Assembly: GCA_032717465.1 (NCBI GenBank)
Contig: CM064732.1
Span: 21,895,812-21,959,811, forward strand
Source of the DNA: Coenobita brevimanus
Taxonomy: Eukaryota; Arthropoda; Malacostraca; Decapoda; Coenobitidae
Direction: 5' to 3'
DNA: 64,000 nt
The translations under genes and the position numbers were made by a program. The notes under the pieces are model-generated. The model had not been told where the DNA came from and ran no database searches. It saw only the letters and a program-made list of their open reading frames with translations. Positions 33,746 to 45,949 of this stretch are shown here, one piece after another; within the stretch, counting starts at the first letter, position 1, and each line of letters opens with the position of its first letter.

Positions 33746-34377
33746 TATTATTACTTCGCCCGGACGGAGTCCGCCGAGGTATTGCTTTTTGGTCGAGTTT
33801 GTTTGTTAGCAATATTTGGGAAAAACGGCTGAATGATATAAAACTCAGGATATGTGGGCACTGATTCCAAAAGGATGTGATTAAACTTTCGGGATAATCG
33901 AGTAATCCTGAAAAGTCAAAATCAAGGTCACGGATTTTCAGAGGGCAATTACATGACACCGGCTGAAGATATATTTACTATTATCAACGGATTTTCAGGG
34001 GGATGTTACATGAAACCGGCTGAAGATAGAGATATTAACTATTAACAACATACAGGAACTCTCATACCAGCTTTCATTTGGCACCAATACCTTTGACCTT
34101 GAATGACTTTGAAAGGTCAAACTCAAAGTCACGGATATTCAGTGGGAATAAAACTCGAAACTGGTTGCCGATAGATATATACTATTATCAACATATGAGA
34201 AGTCCCATATGGGTTTTTAATTGGTAGCTACAATGACCTTTGACCTTAAATTAGTGACCTTGAAAGGTCAAGCTCAAGTACACGGATATTCAGGGGGCTA
34301 TAACTCGAAATTGGTTGAAGATAGAGACATTTACTATTATTAAGATATACAGGTAGTAAGTCTCACATTTTTTCAAA

Positions 34378-36806
34378 TAAGAAAACAGAGGAAGGAAAAA
34401 CAAATTAATTAGAACAAATAATCCATACACCAGATTACAGCCGTCCTCCATTCATAAAATATTTGTCTGTACTTGAGCTGCTGTAGGTTGAAGTTTTGGG
34501 GAAACAACTCTGGGAAAGCGAGTTCAAGAAAGATGCAGTTCGGGGAATAAAAGAATTCTGATAGGCAGAAGTTCTGCAATATGGCTGAGTGACACTCCAG
34601 TCATGAGCACTACCAGATGCCCGTGTAGCACGAGGGAAGGCATGGACAGCTGGCACAATGGACACAACTTTGTCTGAGCATTTGCCATAAAAATATCTGT
34701 AGAATAATGCAAGGGAGGCAACATTCCTTCTTATTTGTAGAGGAGGTAGTTTGTTTATAATAGCAGAGTTATTAACAATTCCAACAGCTTTGTTCTGAAT
34801 TTTGCCTAGTTGTTTTAATGCAACCTCTCCACATCCATTCCACAAGGGTGAGCAATAGTCAAGCTGGGAGCGCATATGACTTATAAATTATAGCTGACTG
34901 CTTGTCCGTGAAGAACTTATGGGTTTTGTACAACAATCCAAATTTCTTTGAGGCAGTTTTAACAAGTAATCTAACATGAGAGGTCCGGCTAAGGGCATTG
35001 TTAAGTGAGACGCCGAGAATTTCAATACTTATGGAGATGGTAATATTAGTAGCAATGAAGATAATATACGAATCTGGCAATATCTGACTATTAGTAAATT
35101 GTATATATTTGGTTTTACTAGCATTTAATAAGACAAGGTTGTTTTGTCCCCATTCATTGATCATAGATAAGTCTTGATTTATGGAGATGGCTGTACTGAG
35201 TTGAGAGTTAGAGATACTAGACTTTGTAAATGGGTGTTTGAATGTGAATGAACTGTGAAGTGTTGAATCATCTGCATATGAATGGATGAGATTGTGGGTG
35301 ACAGATAAGAGATCATTAATATGAACGAGGAACAGGTTTGGCGCCAGAAGTGATCCCTGTGGCACGCCGGCGTTAACTGAGTGGAAATAGGAATATACAT
35401 CATCTGCTCTTGTTTTTCTGTCCCTGAGATATGAGGAAAGCAGAGCAACAAAAGACGTTAGTCCATAGCAAAGGAGTTTACACAGCAGGGAACTGTGCCA
35501 AACTCTGTCAAAAGCTTTAGAAATAGCAAGACCTACTGCATGAGTTTCTCCATTTAAGTCGATTGATTGATGGATGGTAGTAGTCAGGAGATTGAGTATG
35601 TCAATGGTGGATCTGTCGTGACAAAACCCATATTGTCTATCCCTAATTAAGTTTTTGGATGTTTAACTGTGAGCTTTTTAATTAGAATTTCGAATACTCT
35701 ACCAATTACGAGATGTGACAGCTATTCATCTGTAATCAGAGGGGTCAGAGGAACTTCCTTTCTTTGAAATTTGGTGGAGATTGGCGTCTTTCCATGATTT
35801 AGGGAATGAAGAAATACATATGCATAGTCTGAATTATTTTGCTAGAACAGAGGCACGTTCTGGGGAACACTCCATCAAAACAATTGGAGGAATTCCCTCT
35901 GGACCTGGAGCTTTGATGGTTGGTTAACTATCTAGGATGGATTTTACACATCCTGTCTGCATTTCAAGTGGAACATTTCCGGGAGAGTCAGGATCTAGTA
36001 CTGGGACTTTCTGCCTGACTTCCTCTATGGTAGAATTTCTGGCAAATGTACTTGCAAAGATATTTGCTTTCCCACGTGGGTCATCTGTAATGTTGCCATC
36101 TGAAGATTTTAGTGGGGGAAGTGATGTTGACTTGTTAAAGTTATTATTGAAAGAACTGAGAGTTGAGCAGAATTTTCTATTGTCAATAGGGTTGGTATGT
36201 AATTGTGATGCTTGATTTTGAAGAAAGTTTGATTTAGTGAGATTTAGTACTGTTTTTGCATGGTTTCTGGCAATTTTAAATTGACAGTGATTCAGATGTT
36301 TTTGATTTTAAGTAAAAGTTATACGCTACTGACTTTTGGGCTTTTCCCTGGCGCAGTTGCTATCAAACCATTTTGGAGAGTTTGATCTATTAGTGAACTG
36401 TTGACTTGGTATGAATAAATCCATACCAGCTAGTATTAAGGCATTAATGTGGGACTGGGTAGAATTAACATCACTAGAGAAGACTGCTATAGAATGTCAA
36501 CAAAATAATTTCTACATTCATCCCAGTGTGCTGTATCAAAGTGCCATCGGGTCACCCTGACAGGTTCAGAACAGGGAGGTTTGGGGGTCAAACTAATGAG
36601 GCTTTGATGAAATTGTGGTCAGAGGATGCAAGTGATGACAGTACTTCTCTCCTGTATCGATCTGGATTATTTGTCAGGAATAAATACAAGAGATGGGCAT
36701 TATGGTCATGATTATCTGGTATTCTGGTTGGTTGCTTTACCAACTGTGTGAGATTAAACGATTTTGCAAACAGCTCGCACTCTAGAGCAGCATCGCCAGT
36801 CCTGGT
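34378..36806 (-). mobile_element. Jockey/CR1-type LINE, 5'-truncated
   Basis: It lies in the same orientation as its host element and contains the end of an endonuclease domain and an RT domain. The 3' end has an A-rich tail (about 34375-34400). Truncation is inside the endonuclease. Confidence 0.8.
34435..36806 (-). pseudogene. LINE endonuclease end and reverse transcriptase
   Basis: Minus strand. 36806-36588 has GDAALECELFAKSFNLTQLV, QPTRIPDNHDHNAHLLYLFL and LASSDHNFIKASL; the SDH block ends the AP endonuclease. 36580-35650 is decayed. From about 35640 RT reads YGFCHDRSTIDIL, AISKAFDRVWHSSLL, VPQGSLLAPNLFLVHINDLL and the catalytic SYADDSTLHSS. The post-palm ILGVSLNNALSRTSHVRLL follows, a frameshift occurs near 34880, and then RSQLDYCSPLWNG to RTASFLNSLSQSCFP. 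It is truncated and shifted, so inactive. Confidence 0.8.
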
Positions 36807-36967
36807 AGAATGCAATAACATGGCCTTCCATTTGGCACCATGACCTTTGACATTAAGTAACGAAAGGCCAGACGCAAGATCACGGATTTTCAGAGGGCTA
36901 TAAGTAGAAAATTTTTGAAAATAAAACAATTGCTGTCGTGAGAGGTTTGTTGTGCCTGGCAGCACTT

Positions 36968-38230
36968 GTTATTCAGTAGTTAGTAGGACAGGGTGAAGCA
37001 GCCAGAAAACCGTGTTATTGTGTGAGACAGGGTGATATAGGGAGATTAATATCATTGTACTATAGGTATTGACGCTGACTGAGGCTAGAAAAAAATTGAG
37101 GTACGGTAGGCAGTGACACATGTTGAGACATAGAAAAGTCTACGTAGGCAGTGACGTAAGGTGAAGCAGGCAGAAAAATCGATGTAGTCAGTGAAACAGA
37201 GTGAGGTAGGAAGAAAAATCAGTTAGGCAGTGACGAGAGATGAGGCAGGCAGAAAATCGAGGTAGGTGCTGACGTGGGTTGAGACAGGCAGAAAATCGAT
37301 GTATGCAGGAAGGAATGATGAAGAAGTCAAAAAATCAAGGTATACGGTGAGGCAAACTTTTTGTGGTCCAGATATTAGTGAGGTAGGAGGCTAGAGATAT
37401 AAAGCAAAAAAAAAAAAGGCAAACCTCAAGACAGGGTTATGGAAAGGCATTCAGGGGGTTAAGGAAGGCATACTGTGTGGAAGAGGGGTGAAGAAAGGAA
37501 GGCACAAAGGTAGACAGTGAATCGCTGAGGAAAGGATGACAGGGCTTTGGGGAGATTCGGTGTGACAAACTAGGTTTGAGGAGAGAAAAGGCTTGAAGGG
37601 ACACAAGCAATGAGGCAGGCAAACAGTGAGCCAGAAAGGGAATGAGACTGGCAATGAGACAGGCAGACATACGTCAGACAGGCAGTGAAAATGAACATGC
37701 AGATATTGCGAAAGACAGGAAGTGAGACAGGCAGGGGTTACGGTCCTTTATGTTTGTAATAGCAAGAGAACAACAGGGGGGTTGAGGAAATGTAGGCTGG
37801 AAACTGAGAAGAGGTGAGAAGTGAGGCAGACAAAGGCAGACAGGAAGTGAGAAAGGCAGGCAGAGAAAATCCTGGGAGTGAGGAAAGGATGGTAGGCAAA
37901 CAGGTATAGAGAGGCAGACAGTGAAACAGACAGGGGTTGGAGGAGGGGAAGGCGAGAGACAATCAGAAAGAGAGGCAGGTACTGAAGCAAGTAGAGGCAG
38001 TCATCCATGAGCACCGGCAGTAAAGATATCCAGAGACAGCTCAAGTACTACAGGGTCGCAAGCAGAGACAGAGGGCAATGAAGCAGTCAGTGTCTAGCTG
38101 GCATTGACGCAGAAAGAGGCAGGCAGGAAAAGCCATGCAGGCAGAGGCAAGCGGGTAGTGAAGCAGGCTGGCAGGGAGTGAAACAGGAGGTTGAGGTCGT
38201 GTAGGTGTTAATTATATAGGCAACTCCAGA
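36968..38230. repeat. AGGCAG-type degenerate repeat, right part
   Basis: Units around AGGCAGTGACGTAAGGTGAG and CAGGCAGAAAATCGAGGTAG recur over about 1.2 kb at low identity. This is probably the same tract as 32080-33745, split by the inserted element. Confidence 0.6.
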
Positions 38231-38261
38231 ACGGCTTTGGGAGACAGGCAGGCTTTTCCAG

Positions 38262-38612
38262 ACCTCTTCTTTTCCTCCTTCTCCTCTTCTCCTCCTTCTT
38301 TTTTTTCTCCTCCTTCTGTTCTTTCATCCTACTCTTGTAGTGTCAGTCTTCTCCTTTAAATCATCTATTCTTTTCCTCTTCTCGTTTACTTCTCTTTTAT
38401 TTTTTTTTCATTTGTCCGTTTTTTTTTCTGTTGTTGCCCTCCTCATCCTTATCTCTCATTTTCTTCCTTGTCTCTTCACTCTATAGTATTCTTTTCCTCC
38501 TCTCCTAGTCTCTTTCTCTCCTCGTTATATCGTCATATCTTTTCTTTGTCTCTTTTCTGTTTCTTTTCTCCATATCCCATCATCTCTTCTTTCTTCTCTC
38601 ATTGTCTCAAAT
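38262..38612. repeat. Polypyrimidine tract, left part
   Basis: The plus strand is almost entirely C/T (CTTCTTTTCCTCCTTCTCC style). The tract resumes at 40314 after the inverted-repeat element. Confidence 0.8.
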
Positions 38613-38958
38613 GTACAGACGTCGGAACAAGTTCGTTTCCTATTCCATTAATTTTGTAACACTGCACGGTGGAGAGCTATCCCCCCCTCCTCCCATCCTC
38701 ATAGTCCCCCCAACCTCCCCCCCCCCACTTTTCTCTCCGACCCCATGACCCCACTCGGCACCCTCCATACTCTCACTCATAGCCAGCTAGGGGTTACTGT
38801 ACTGTACGTCTGGCACTTCTCTGATTACGTGTAGCCTAGTCCCAACAACTAATAAAGGAATGGTACAGTATATATCATAAACCAAGTTAGGAAAAGGTCT
38901 ATTACACTGAGAGAAAATAAATCTGCTGTGATTAAATATACAGTAGTAGACACCTCTG

Positions 38959-39020
<62 letters not shown>

Positions 39021-39763
39021 ACACACACACATACGTATAGCATATGCTGGTGTTCTCCGACCATTGGGATATCGCACCTTATTAGTTACGGTGACGTCAG
39101 TAGTTTCCGTTGTTTAGGACAAGGGTGTGGGTGTGGGTGGAGCTGTTGCACAAAACCTCAGAGCGGGTCTTTATCTGTTCCTTACACCTGCAAGCATAAA
39201 TATATGTCTCATATCACCAGCCAAGGTCATGCACAGACACCCCACCAGCTCGTTGCTCTAGTTTTCCCTACACAGACCTTGTGCAGTGTTGCCAATGGAG
39301 CTCAATTACCGCTAGATCTAGAAATAATTATTTCGAACTAGCGGAAAATGTGACATTGAGTGACATGAATGCTAACTACTTTCTCGGGTATTAAACCATC
39401 TTATTCTATATTGTAGGGGGTGCACCCAATTGTCTATAGAGATTCCAGCATTTTATGCCATATAGCATTAATCTAGCGATTTTGAGGACTAATCGGGTGG
39501 ACTATTGTGTGTATGTATTGGTAACGCTGACTCTTCCAACAGCTGACGCCATCCCACAAGCCCGAATCTCTATACAGTACCCATGTCACTCCATCCACCT
39601 CTGTGAGAGTAACCAATAGCTCTCCAGTATAATAAGATAAGCGATACGACTCCGTGGGATAAGAGACATGCCGTTCTCGCGATATCCAGAACTGCTGCGA
39701 CCACTTGGATATAGAAGCACATCTCCGGAGCCAGAAGTTGCTATTGCAATAGCCTATACACCC

Positions 39764-39851
<88 letters not shown>

Positions 39852-40313
39852 GAATGCATTAATTTAAACTAAGGCAAAAATGGAGGCATGAAAGTTTTTT
39901 ATTCCGTGCTAATCCTATTTCCGTTACGAAATGAGTAAGGTAATACTTCCAGACATCGTAATTGGTAGCTTCAAGATATAAACTGTATATATTTCATAAT
40001 GTATTCTATACGGAAACGAGATGTGTGGGAGATGGCGGTCGAAAGAGATGTTTATGATACAGTTTATTCCATTATTAGTAGTTCGGACTACAGGAAATTA
40101 GAGAAGTGCAAGAAGTACAGTAACCCCTAGCTGGCTGTGACTAGAGTATGGAGGGTACCGGGTGGAGCTATGGGGTCGGAGAGAAAAATTGGGGGATTGG
40201 GTGGGAGTATGGGACAATGAGGAAGGATGGAGGAGGGGATAGCTCTGCACCGTTCAGGGTTACAAACATCTTAGTCCATGGAAAAGGAAACGAACTTATT
40301 CCGACGTCTGTAC
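38613..40313. mobile_element. Large imperfect inverted repeat (foldback-like)
   Basis: The arm 38613-38882 pairs with 40051-40313 at roughly 75-80 % by eye, outermost GTACAGACGTCGG on each side. Shared blocks include AGAGCTATCCCC, TTTCTCTCCGACCCCAT, ACCCTCCATACTCT and CAGCTAGGGGTTACTGTA. The ~1.17-kb spacer contains (AC)n (38961-39035), (TA)n (39767-39820) and (GA)n (to 39850) but no coding sequence. It sits inside a polypyrimidine tract. Confidence 0.75.
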
Positions 40314-40595
40314 CTATTCCCTTTTTATCATTTTCATCTTGACTACATTCTTCCTTCCCTTTATTTGGCTTGTCCTCATTCTCTCGGTCTTTCTATTCCT
40401 TCATATTCTTGACCTCTTGTCTTTCGTCTCTTCAGTATTCAATTTTTCACTGCCTCTTTCGTTTTCATTCTCTTTTCCCTCATCCTCTCGTTTCCTATCT
40501 TTATCCTTTCCTTGCTTCCTCTTTCCTTGTCTCTTCTCTTTATGCTTCTTGCATCACTATTTCTTCTCATCTTGTGTCTCGCTTCTCTTCTAATT

Positions 40596-40630
<35 letters not shown>

Positions 40631-41143
40631 CCCATTTCTTCCCTGCTTTTCCATCTCTACGTCTGTCTTTCTTCTTATCTGGTCTCTTTTCTCCATATCA
40701 TTTACCTCATCTTTCTTCTCGTCCTCTCGTCTCATTTCTCTCCATGTCACATTCTTCAATTCTCCTCTCCTCTCTCCATGTCTCTTTCTTTATCTCTCTT
40801 TATGTTCTTCGGTTTTTCTCTCTCCTCTCCTGATTTCAAGGTTCTTCTCCACTACCCCCTTGTTCTTTTTTTCTGTTTCTCCTCTGTTTATTAACAATCC
40901 AATATTTTTTCTTGCTTTCTTTCTCATTCGCTTCTTCGGTCTTTCTTTTTTCCCTCTTTCCTCCCCTCCTCATTCCTTCGCCATTTTTTTTTACTACCTT
41001 CTCTTTTTCTTTTTGTACTTACCGTCTTCTCTCTTTCCTACTACACTCTTCTCTCTCTCACTTTTGTTATTACGCTCTTCTCTCCTACTATCTTCTTTCT
41101 TTCTCCTCATCTACTTTCTTCTGTCTTTCTTTCTTCTCTACCG

Positions 41144-41144
<1 letters not shown>
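40314..41144. repeat. Polypyrimidine tract, right part
   Basis: About 830 bp of nearly pure C/T on the plus strand, with (CT)n at 40598-40628. It runs into a (TAC)n array. The Ser/Leu/Phe-rich frames are artefacts. Confidence 0.85.
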
Positions 41145-41176
<32 letters not shown>

Positions 41177-41280
41177 TTGAAACAACAAAAACATGTACTA
41201 CTACTACTACTACTACTACTGTTACTACTACTATTACTACTGTTGTTGCGGCTGCTGCTGTTACTACTACTACTACTATC
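41145..41280. repeat. (TAC)n array
   Basis: TAC/CTA trinucleotides with two interruptions. It is the first of five CTA-phase arrays between here and 54260. Confidence 0.9.
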
Positions 41281-41989
41281 GATGAACGTAGTTTATCGTA
41301 CTTTACCATTGTTCACTGCTGCCGCCAATACAGATGAACGCAGCCGAGGTGTTTGAGTGGTACCGTAGATTAGGCTTCCCCTCTATCACCAGTGGAGTGA
41401 AACGTGGGCTGCTGCTGGTAAAATTGTGTGTCATCGAGTGGAGTGAATAGGTGGGTCACTCTGCTTCTCCCCTCCCCCCTGTGTGTCTCGTAAGCAAGGT
41501 GAGTTACAGAGCACTCTTGGGTTACAGAGTTTATTGTACACAGTTATATCGAAATGTGACTGACAGCGCAACGTAGCGTGATGGCAAACCTCCTAGCTGA
41601 CCCTATCTCCTGCCTTCTGCCTTCGATTGTACTCTCTGGCTCTCTGTTCCTCTGCCCTCCGAAATCTGAGAATATATACAGCTCGGTGAGAATGTAGTGT
41701 CTGGCAGATTTCCCTGGTTAGTTTCCATGACATCAGGTAACTGGCTCAGTCTGGTTAACCTGCTTATATTATGAAATTACTGTATCATTTGGACTACAAA
41801 CTACAAAGAGATTGCTTGAGATACATCATGTGTTAAGACATTCTTGATGGTCTGAGACAACAGGATTGTGGATATACTTCATGAGAATTGACATTCATAG
41901 TGAAGAGCTGTGTATGTCTCCAGCAGACACTACATACTGCACATTGTGATATGAGATACATACCAGTGCCTAGAAACCCTACACAACTA
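41281..41989. other. No recognisable feature
   Basis: About 700 bp of unassigned sequence between two CTA arrays. No domain or element end recognised. Confidence 0.5.
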
Positions 41990-42004
41990 CTGCTGCTGCT
42001 GCTG

Positions 42005-42037
<33 letters not shown>

Positions 42038-42274
42038 TTTAAAGAATAATCACCTCCATCCATCGGGGAATTATATTGTGAAGATCAAAACCAACCTTCC
42101 TAATACAGTTCACCATTTGGAGTTGTAAAGTGAAGGTTAACACTAACCCTCATTACAATCTGTTGGCCCCAAGCATGACAACGGCTGTGGTTACCAACCA
42201 TCTACTATTACTATTATTATTTTATTTTATATTTATTGATGTTACAGTGTAATAAAGACATTAAACTTTTGGAG

Positions 42275-42821
42275 TCACTGGTCTATGCGATTCACGACCA
42301 CTGTAGCTTCGTAATCCATACCCGCCAGAGAGACAGGCCTGAAGGCTGATGATCTTGTGCCCCTGAGACATAGCAGAGCAGAACTCACGAGGGAGAATGA
42401 GAGTCGACATCTCATCCAGGCTATAACAGAACTCTGCAGTTGACGTTTCTTCTCAGAAAGAACCTCTGCCAGTCTCGAGTAGAATCTCACTGCCTCTGGA
42501 CCCATCCCACCTGATGTCGTGAACACAAGGGGAGTGAATCGACCGTGGTCCACATGTTGGATCCTTTCTTGATAATTTCTATTTTTGTCTTGTTCATTCC
42601 TTTTGTGTGGAGCTTCGAGAGACAGTTCGCGATGACATGCTGCCATGGGATCGAATATCCTGATGTCGAAGAATGCCCTCCGCCCTCGTGTCCAGAAACC
42701 TCGAGCACTGACATCCACTCTTGCATCATTTGAAGTGTTTGCTGTTATGTGGGTGAAGTGCTCGCCGTCCAGGGGTAGCAGAGCTGACTCAATCGTGACA
42801 TCATGGCATATTTCCTGCAGC
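42275..42821 (-). pseudogene. Family X C-terminus, restriction-like-endonuclease-like region
   Basis: After LQEICHDVTIESALLPLDGE the minus strand reads ANTSNDARVDVSARGFW, then RRAFFDIRIFDPMAA, then KNRNYQERIQHVDHGRFTPL, LVFTTSGGMGPEAVRFYSRL and AWMRCRLSFSLVSSALLCLR. The D...FDIR spacing is reminiscent of a PD-(D/E)xK nuclease core, as found after the CCHC motif in R2-type elements. Closely similar proteins occur in cnidarian and other invertebrate genomes, from my memory of such families. This piece continues the frame that RTE-A copy 3 cuts at A-K-M. Confidence 0.65.
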
Positions 42822-42826
42822 ATTTT

Positions 42827-45800
42827 GTCGTAAAAGATGACTAAAAGGGTTGGCGGAGGGTTAGTGCCCCTCCCCGGAAAACAACTAACTAAAAAGACAA
42901 ACAAGAGGCCTCGGACAAGGACTGACCAAACGATGACGACCCAGGACCAGACAAAGGACTTGGCATTGGCAACATGGAATGTAAGAGGAGCGAATGATGA
43001 GGTGAAACAGAGAGAGATTGTCCAGGTGCTTGAGGGTGCGAAAGTGGATGTATGTGGAATAACTGAAACAAAATGGAGAGGAGAAAGTGTGAGAGAATGG
43101 GAGTATGGATGGGTTATATGTGCAGGAGTAGGTGAGAATGAGAGGGCAAAGGAAGGATTATGTATAGTTGTGAGTAAAAGATGGAAGAAGTAGCATAAGA
43201 CAGTATGGATCACTTGGGTCAAGGATTGTGTGGGTAAAGTTGAAAGTTGGAATACAAATGTGGGCGATTGTGTGCGTGTATGCGCCAAAGCAAGATCATG
43301 CTAGCAGAGTGAGAGAAGAGTTCTGGACAAATGTGGAAGTGTGCATGGAAAAGTTTGGAAGGAATGAGAGTGTTTTTGATCGGTGATATGAATGGTAAAG
43401 TAGGGAATGTGAAGGTGGATGGAATAGTTGGTGAGTGGGGTGTGCCTGCTGAGATAGATGAGAATGGCAGTGCGTTAGTGGACATTTGTGCTGTGAGAAG
43501 GTTGGTGATAGCTAATACCCTCTTCAGGCATAAAATGATCCACAGGTATACATGGCGAGTAATGAGAAGGGTGGGTGGTGAACTGAATGAAGGAAGACAA
43601 TGATTGATTATGTGTGTGTGGATGAAAGGATGAGAAGATGTGTAATGGATGCAAGAGCTTATGGAGGTTGGGGGAGTGGACTTTCTGACCACTACTTGGT
43701 GGTGGCCAGAATTACGATCCAAGTATGATGGAGAAATAGAAGAAGGGAAAGGCAAGAGGAAGGAGTAATTGCAAGGAGAGTGGAAAGGTTACAAGAGGAT
43801 GAGAAAAAGGCAGAGTATAAGAGAGAAGTGGAGGAGCGATTGGGCAAATATGAATTGGAGCAAATGGGGAACGTAGAAGGTGTGTGCAGGATATTTACAG
43901 AAGAAATATGTGCAACATGTGATGTGGTGTGTGGGAGGAAGAGAAGACGAAGGGGGGTGCAAGGAACAGCGTGCTGGACTGAAGAGGTGAGACAGGCTGT
44001 GGCACAAAAGAAGAAAGCATAAAATGAATGGATGAGAAATAGGGGCGTGGAAGAAGTTGAGTGGTGGAAGAGAGAGTTATATGTAGAATGAAAGAGAGAG
44101 GTGAAAAGATTAGTAAGAGTAAGAAGAGAGTGGATGAGGAATTTGGAAGGAATTTGAGTGTAAAGTGGAGGGACTGTAAGAAAATGTTCTGGAAAGAGGT
44201 GAAGAGAGTAGGACAGGGTGGAAGTGAGGTTGGCAGCGGAGGGAAAGATAAAAATGGTAGATTACTAGTGGAGAAGGGAGAAAAAGTGAGCAGATGGAGA
44301 GAACACTTTAAGGAATTGTTGAACATACAGGATGGAAGTAATGTGAGTATAATTGGCTGGGGAATCACTGGGAGGAGGAAGGACGTGAGAAGACAGGAAG
44401 AAATCAGTAGGATAGAAGTTGTGGAAGCGATGAAGAAAGTTAAATTGGGGAAAGCCCCAGGAATTGATGGAGTGTGTGGTGAAATGCTGAAGCATGTGGG
44501 AGAGATAGTAGTAGAATGGATGTGGAAAATGTGTAAATTGGCCTGGGATGAAGGTAGAGTCCCGATGGATTTTAAGTCAGGTATAATTATTCCATTGTAC
44601 AAAGGAAAAGGGGAAAAAGAAGTGTGTGGTAGTCATAGGGGCATTTGTCTTTTTAGTATAATAGGAAAAGTGGTAGGATACTTATTGACGGAGTTAGAGA
44701 AAGAACAGAGGAATTAGTTGGAGAAGAACAGCCAGGCTTTAGGAAGGGAAGAGGTTGTGTAGATCAGATATTCATTCTTAGATCTTTAGTGGAAAAGTTT
44801 CTAGAGAAGGGAAAGAAGTTGTATGCGGCTTTCATGGATTTGGAGAAAACATATGACAGGGTGGATAGACAAGGATTGTAGAAAGTATTAAGAATATATG
44901 GAGTAGATGGGATGTTGTTGAATGCTGTGAGGAGTATGTACGATGGTGCGAAGACTGCAGTGCGTGTGGATGGTGAACTAAGTGAATTTTTCTCTTTGAA
45001 AGTTGGGTTGAAACAGGGATGTCATATCTCCATGGTTGTTCAATCTGTACATGGATGGGGTAATAAAAGAGGTACAAGGTAGGGTAGTGGATGTTGGAGT
45101 GGCCCTGGTGAGAAAGGATAGTGTTTGGAAACTCCCTGTACTGTTGATTGCAGATGATACTGTGTTGTTGAGTGAAGACGAAGGGGAGCTGCAAGGCTTG
45201 GTGGATGAGTTTGGGAGAGTGTGTAAGAAACGGAATCTAAAGGTGAATGTAGGGAAGAGTAAAGTGATGGTCTTTGAGAGAGGTGAAGTCAGTGAATGTA
45301 CAGCGAGGATGGATGGTGAGGAATTGGAAAATGTGAGTATGTTTAAGTACTTGGGTAGTGTGATGAGTAAGGATGGACGTTTGGAGGGTCAAGTGCTTGA
45401 AAGGGTACAGCAGGGAAGAAAGGTTGCTGGTTCTTTGAAAGCAGTGATAAGAAACAGGGAAGTGAGCATGGAAGTGAAAAAGTTACTACATGACAGTATT
45501 GTGATACCAACTCCAACGTATGGAAGTGAAGTTTGGACGTTGTTGGAAAGACACAAGTCAAGAGTGAGAGCAGTGGAAATGAGTTATTTAAGAGGAGTTT
45601 CACTGAGAGACAGGCTGACGAATGAGGATATAAAGGAGCGTTGTGGTGTGGATTTGGATATGATAGGAAGCGTTATGAGGAACACACTGAGGTGGTTTGG
45701 CAATGTGGAGAGGAAGGAGGGTGAAAGACTGACGAAGAGAGTGTATGTGAGTGAGGTGGAGGGGGGAAGAGGGAGGGGGAGGCCGAGGATGAGATGGAGG

Positions 45801-45944
45801 TATGGGGTGGAGAGGTATATGAGAGAGGGGTGTGTGAGTTGGGAGCAGGGCAGTGAAATGGCGCGGGACAGGGTGACGTGGAGGCGTTTTGTTTGTGGCC
45901 ACCCGAAACGGGATCGAGGCGTCTGGCAATAAATAGATAGATAG
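42827..45944 (+). mobile_element. RTE-A copy 3, inserted in family X copy A
   Basis: 3,118 bp bounded by the duplication ATTTT (42822-42826 and 45945-45949). It starts GTCGTAAAAGATGACTAAAA and ends CTGGCAATAAATAGATAGAT(AG). It covers endonuclease (ATWNVRGANDEVKQ at about 42969, GITETKWRGES), GDMNGKVGNVKVD, SDHYLV, RT and tail, but frameshifts and stops occur at about 43190, 43610, 43730, 44030 and 44880. It lacks the MITE and the RT duplication of copy 1, so it serves as the family reference here. It is about 60-70 bp shorter than copy 1 at the 5' end. Confidence 0.9.
45036..45932 (+). pseudogene. RTE-A copy 3 RT palm-to-C-terminus
   Basis: A 298-residue open part of a broken gene: MFNLYMDGVIKEVQGRVVDV, LLIADDTVLLSEDEG (FADD in other copies, IADD here; both aspartates kept), FKYLGSVMSKDGR, TLRWFGNVERKEGERLTKRV and RGRGRPRMRWRYG. 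Upstream RT pieces (44061-44717 and 44740-45035) lie in other frames. A stop at 44878-44880 and a short deletion in the G-C-V-M-S-P-W block prevent a full protein. Confidence 0.85.
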
Positions 45945-45949
45945 ATTTT

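Larger units (their letters stand above)
33749..36966 (-). mobile_element. Tandem-repeat element, copy 2, split by a LINE
   Basis: In minus orientation it starts TGCCAGGCACAACAAACC (36960 inward) and ends GTAATAA (about 33750), matching copy 1 at 17650-18435. It contains the same TGACCTT/CCGTG units. The LINE at about 34378-36806 interrupts the first unit after CCAAATGGAAGGCC. Without it the element is about 790 bp, the same length as copy 1. Confidence 0.8.

Noticed and set aside
40370..41337. Hydrophobic open frames suggestive of membrane proteins
   Set aside because: C/T-rich composition forces Ser/Leu/Phe codons; several overlapping frames are open at once, as expected from composition.
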